Origin: Nitrospiraceae bacterium
GTDB lineage: Bacteria; Nitrospirota; Nitrospiria; Nitrospirales; Nitrospiraceae
Assembly: GCA_900299245.1 (NCBI GenBank)
Contig: OMJA01000332.1
Location: forward strand, 1 to 33,775
Length of the DNA: 33,775 bases
Direction: 5' to 3'
Position numbers and translations under genes: made by a program. Shown in pieces: positions 31,304-33,775 of the stretch (positions within the stretch are counted from its first letter, which is position 1; each line of letters opens with the position of its first letter). A model generated the notes under the pieces. That model saw only the letters and a list, made by a program, of their open reading frames with translations, did not search any database and was not told the origin of the DNA.

Positions 31304-32218
31304 ATGAATACACATAGAATTCGTAGGGTTGCAAAATTGACCGGCCTATCTAAGGACGTTATTCGTGTCTGGGAGAGGCGTTACGAGCTTGTCAAACCTT
31401 CACGAAGTTCAAACCGATATCGTGAATATAGTGACGAGGATGTGTTGCTTCTAAGGTTTGTGAAAGGCCAAATCGATCTGGGAATACCCATAGGTACAAT
31501 CGCGGCTGAAGGTCGTGATGCCTTAGTCGAACAAATGAGGGCCGCTACCCCAGTTTCAGAGGACAAGCCGAAGCCGCATGACCGATTGATCGACGACTTG
31601 ATGGGATTACTCAATCCTCTTGATAAGGTGGGATTTGAACGAAAGCTCAACGGAGCTGTTGCGGTCATTCCATTTGAGGAAGCTCTTGATAGAATCCTTC
31701 TTCCACTTCAGATCCGCATCGGGGAGATGTGGCATGAAGGACGGCTCAACATTTCCGTCGAACATTTCGTCACGAAACTGCTTCAACAGAAGTTATTTTC
31801 CGTCATGAACCAACTACCCACTCATGAAAAAGGTCCTCGCGTTCTCATCGCATGTCCGTCCGGAGAAATACACGAGCTTGGCGCACAAGCTGTCGCGTAT
31901 ATGGCGGCTTCTCGGGGCTGCCACGTCCACTATCTCGGCCCGAATCTTCCCAGCGCGGCCCTGCAGATATTCTGCCGTCTGATCAAGCCACAGCTTGTAT
32001 TACTCTCATTGACAGAAATTCCGACCGATGAAAAAAGGCAAATGTTACTAGAGGAACTCACACCGATCGCGGATCACTGGCCTCTGGCAATCGGCGGCAA
32101 CGGAGCCCAGGCAATCGCCAAGTATTTGTATGGGACACACATTGAGTTGATCAGCGATTTAGCTTCCCTCCATCACAGAATACAAAAATTAAAAACAGAA
32201 CGAGAAGCAGACTTTTAA
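31304..32218 (+). CDS. MerR-family regulator with adenosylcobalamin-binding module (CarH-like)
   Basis: This 304-aa protein has an N-terminal MerR winged-helix domain (about 5-72: VAKLTGLSKDVIRVWERRY and SNRYREYSDED). A helical cap follows (about 95-172) with W143, H144 and E153-H154, matching the W-x9-EH signature of CarH, where the residue after Trp is the light-state ligand. The cobalamin Rossmann domain (about 178-300) begins VLIACPSGEIHELG, with His190 in E-x-H-x-x-G as the expected lower axial ligand. This set is what defines the B12-dependent photoreceptor repressors CarH and LitR. The protein is divergent from the SUMF1 operon and 19 bases upstream of a CBS gene. Light response itself is inferred, since CarA-type members use B12 without light. 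Confidence 0.87.
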   Translation: MNTHRIRRVAKLTGLSKDVIRVWERRYELVKPSRSSNRYREYSDEDVLLLRFVKGQIDLGIPIGTIAAEGRDALVEQMRAATPVSEDKPKPHDRLIDDLMGLLNPLDKVGFERKLNGAVAVIPFEEALDRILLPLQIRIGEMWHEGRLNISVEHFVTKLLQQKLFSVMNQLPTHEKGPRVLIACPSGEIHELGAQAVAYMAASRGCHVHYLGPNLPSAALQIFCRLIKPQLVLLSLTEIPTDEKRQMLLEELTPIADHWPLAIGGNGAQAIAKYLYGTHIELISDLASLHHRIQKLKTEREADF

Positions 32219-32237
32219 CTTAAAGGAGAAACTGATT

Positions 32238-32681
32238 ATGCGACGAATTGATATCATGATCGGCCCCAAGGATTTCTCCACGCTTAAGGCGGAGCAGTTC
32301 ATGGAAAGTGCGGTGTCATACTATTACGTTGAAGACACAGGGGAGAGGTTGGCAACGGCGATTGCTGAAGGCGGTTTCGGAAGTGTGCCCATTTTAGCTA
32401 AAGATGGCAAAGTTCTGGGGATTGTGAGTGAGTTCGACTTACTGAAGGCCATCATGGATGGCAAAGAACTGTCTAAGGTCACGGCCGGGGAAATCATGAC
32501 CCAAGGAGCGATCTCCGTCGCCAAGGATACCCCGGCCTTGGAGGTCATTCAGTTGTTGCAAAGCAAACATCTCATCCGGGTTGCCGTGGTTGACGCTGAA
32601 AGCAGGCTTATCGGTATTGTCGCTCGCAGAGATATCCTCTTGGGCTACATCAGAGCTACAAAACGACTATGGACATTTTGA
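32238..32681 (+). CDS. CBS-domain pair protein
   Basis: This 147-aa protein consists of two tandem CBS motifs (about 18-75 and 85-140), with typical strands GFGSVPILAKDGKVLGIVSEFDLLKAI and LIRVAVVDAESRLIGIVARRDIL (key elements PILAKDGKVLGIV and LIGIVARRD). Stand-alone CBS pairs bind adenosyl ligands such as AMP, ATP or SAM and act as energy or cofactor sensors. AAAGGAG precedes the ATG by about nine bases. It follows the CarH-like gene by 19 bases and is probably co-transcribed, suggesting an adenosyl-ligand sensor coupled to the cobalamin-sensing regulator. Confidence 0.9.
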   Translation: MRRIDIMIGPKDFSTLKAEQFMESAVSYYYVEDTGERLATAIAEGGFGSVPILAKDGKVLGIVSEFDLLKAIMDGKELSKVTAGEIMTQGAISVAKDTPALEVIQLLQSKHLIRVAVVDAESRLIGIVARRDILLGYIRATKRLWTF

Positions 32682-33168
32682 TTTGGCCCCGCTTTCTTAA
32701 AAAGGCATAGGATCCTTTATGCAGGCCGGGCTGAATAAAATTCCAACCCATGGTGATTTTCAGTCGCCTGCCTAGGGACGTTGCTACAAAGAGGAAGATC
32801 GGCCTTTGCCCAATCTTCCTGCACTTTGGGTTCCAATAACCGGGCCACCAGATTTACTACAATCTACAATAGCGAGCCTCTTACTTCTTAAGCGAAGACA
32901 TGGTGTAATTGTTAAAAAAGTGACCCTCCTTATTTTCCCTGATTTACTACTCTGTCTTGGGAGCCCGAGTTAACGCCAGCGAAGGGAAGCCTCAAGTCAC
33001 GGCAACCTAAAGCGAAATATCCCTTGCCCGCCAGCAAGCGGGTGCAGGTTCAAATTAGGCCTTCTTTACCAATCATGTTTTTCATCCCTTCATAGGTTTT
33101 TCCTTTTTCTGTCCTTACATTTTTAGCACCTACTCACACCTCTTCCGGCATACTTCACGTTTCATGTC
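32682..33168. other. AT-richer non-coding stretch between the CBS gene and the recombinase remnant
   Basis: No gene can be supported here. There is a weak stem at 33027-33042 (CCCGC, six-base loop, GCGGG). It is followed by a tRNA-3'-end-like string (33044-33071: five bases, TTCAAAT, five bases, seven bases, ACCA) whose stem does not pair well. A 10-base direct repeat GATTTACTAC occurs at 32851 and 32941. The stretch looks like decayed mobile-element DNA. Confidence 0.4.
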
Positions 33169-33591
33169 TTGCTATCTGAGATAGTATACCGGGGATCACG
33201 AACTGTAACCGAAGGAATGAACATGGAACCCTGTCAACTTGGACAATATCCAGATCACTCCTTTTGGTTTTTTGCCAAAAACGGTAAAAGCCGCGAGGTA
33301 CCCTTAACTCCTCTCTCAAGAAGAGCTTTGACCAACAGCGGGAGACGGACTGAGACGGATCAGAAACTTGGCATTACACAAACATAGAAGGGGACTGAAT
33401 CATACCTACTGATACATGCAGAATTTGTGTTGAGAGAAAATGTCAAAGATTTCGTGTTCCACGATCTGAAACGACTGAGGGGCAAGCAAGCTGCGGATGA
33501 CTCAGCAGATGCCGAGACGGTGGTGAAGATCGTAGATATTCTTTGGTCTAGGGGTTTTACGCTAGCGCAAGATCAACCCGGGGGTCTTTGA
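33169..33591 (+). pseudogene. Remnant of a tyrosine recombinase (phage-type integrase), C-terminal part
   Basis: One frame, interrupted by an in-frame TAG at 33385-33387, carries two fragments of an integrase catalytic domain. The first includes FFAKNGKSREVPLTPLSRRAL, which matches the conserved T-K-N-G-K-x-R-x-V-P-L beta-hairpin before the second box. The second has DFVFHDLKRL, resembling the F-x-F-H-D-L-R-H box with its catalytic Arg region altered to KR. The next part (ADAETVVKIVDIL) no longer shows the LGH and Tyr motifs clearly. The N-terminal half is missing. It lies about 90 bases from the 3' end of a tRNA-Leu gene, a classical island integration site. The call rests on short motifs. 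Confidence 0.5.
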
Positions 33592-33625
33592 CACCGGGAT
33601 GACTCAGTTAAAGATGCTAATACCA

Positions 33626-33641
33626 CGGCATGTGAATGCCG
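33626..33641. other. 6-bp hairpin with GTGA tetraloop downstream of tRNA-Leu
   Basis: CGGCAT, GTGA, ATGCCG forms a short stem. On the tRNA strand it lies about 40 bases beyond the tRNA 3' end. Without a T-run it is at most a weak terminator or processing structure. Confidence 0.3.
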
Positions 33642-33679
33642 CTCGCCAAGTCCCTAGAATTTCTGCACTATGGGGCGAG

Positions 33680-33765
33680 TGGTGCCGAAGGCGGGAGTTG
33701 AACCCGCATGACCTTGCGGTCGCTGGTACCTGAAACCAGTGTGTCTGCCATTCCACCACTTCGGC
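33680..33765 (-). tRNA. tRNA-Leu (anticodon CAG), CCA encoded
   Basis: The minus strand reads a complete class II tRNA. Acceptor arms GCCGAAG and CTTCGGC pair perfectly. The anticodon stem CTGGT/ACCAG encloses loop TTCAGGT with anticodon CAG. A long variable arm (about GACCGCAAGGTC) and T-arm GCGGG-TTCAACT-CCCGC follow, then discriminator A and encoded CCA. The length and variable arm fit leucine. Its 3' end points to the recombinase remnant. Confidence 0.95.
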
Positions 33766-33775
33766 AAGAAGGGTC

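Noticed and set aside
32851-32950. 10-base direct repeat GATTTACTAC at 32851 and 32941 as an attachment site or repeat unit
   Set aside because: Flanks do not match at all and the unit is short enough to be chance in AT-rich DNA.
33027-33042. CCCGC-loop-GCGGG stem as a terminator or small RNA
   Set aside because: Only five pairs, no T-run on either strand, and no promoter nearby.

Overview
The window looks like chromosomal DNA from a Nitrospira-type bacterium (phylum Nitrospirota). This is inferred from a nuoK-nuoL-nuoM-nuoM-nuoN order with two different nuoM genes, and from the general gene content; no database search was possible. Most of the window is GC-rich with tight gene packing. The right-hand part, from about 27.3 kb onward, is visibly more AT-rich.

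Layout. (1) 1-6978, plus strand: the distal half of a complex I operon (end of nuoK, nuoL, two nuoM, nuoN). NuoL carries an extra stretch in its C-terminal lateral helix and there are two NuoM proteins, the arrangement called 2M complex I. (2) 7087-10676, plus strand: a three-gene phosphorelay (membrane CHASE3-like histidine kinase, single-domain response regulator, receiver-kinase-receiver hybrid), followed by an exported phosphodiester-glycosidase-family protein. (3) 11616-13018: a rhodanese, a small lipoprotein and pyrE. (4) 13329-26622, minus strand: 17 co-directional genes, mostly joined by ATGA-type overlaps or short gaps. They comprise a TIGR01777 epimerase, a DUF4149 membrane protein, a PDZ protein, two uncharacterised exported or membrane proteins, CPD photolyase, a DUF523-DUF1722 protein, a CHMI-like protein, a CbiX-like chelatase, a CFA-type methyltransferase, DUF2878, DUF1295, a DUF6134-like protein, a lipocalin, an FAD amine oxidase, DUF1365 and cyclopropane fatty acid synthase. 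The gene set resembles light or singlet-oxygen stress regulons known from Proteobacteria and probably repairs DNA and remodels membrane lipids.

(5) 26669-31146, minus strand: three secreted SUMF1-fold proteins and a small helical exported protein, bracketed by two paralogous small zinc-ribbon proteins and containing several strong hairpins. (6) 31304-32681, plus strand, divergent: a MerR-type regulator with a complete adenosylcobalamin-binding module of the CarH type, followed by a CBS-pair protein. The 157-bp divergent gap holds two well-formed sigma70-type promoters and a four-unit, exactly 11-bp-periodic direct repeat lying over the SUMF1-operon promoter. This is what a CarH-like light- and B12-responsive repressor would be expected to bind, so the best candidate for an undescribed system is a CarH-type switch controlling a zinc-ribbon/SUMF1 secretory operon. 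(7) 32682-33775: mostly non-coding AT-rich DNA with remnants of a tyrosine recombinase, ending at a tRNA-Leu(CAG) gene whose 3' end faces the remnants, as expected at an old island insertion site.

All functional calls come from reading the translated sequences by eye. Statements about families are from memory.
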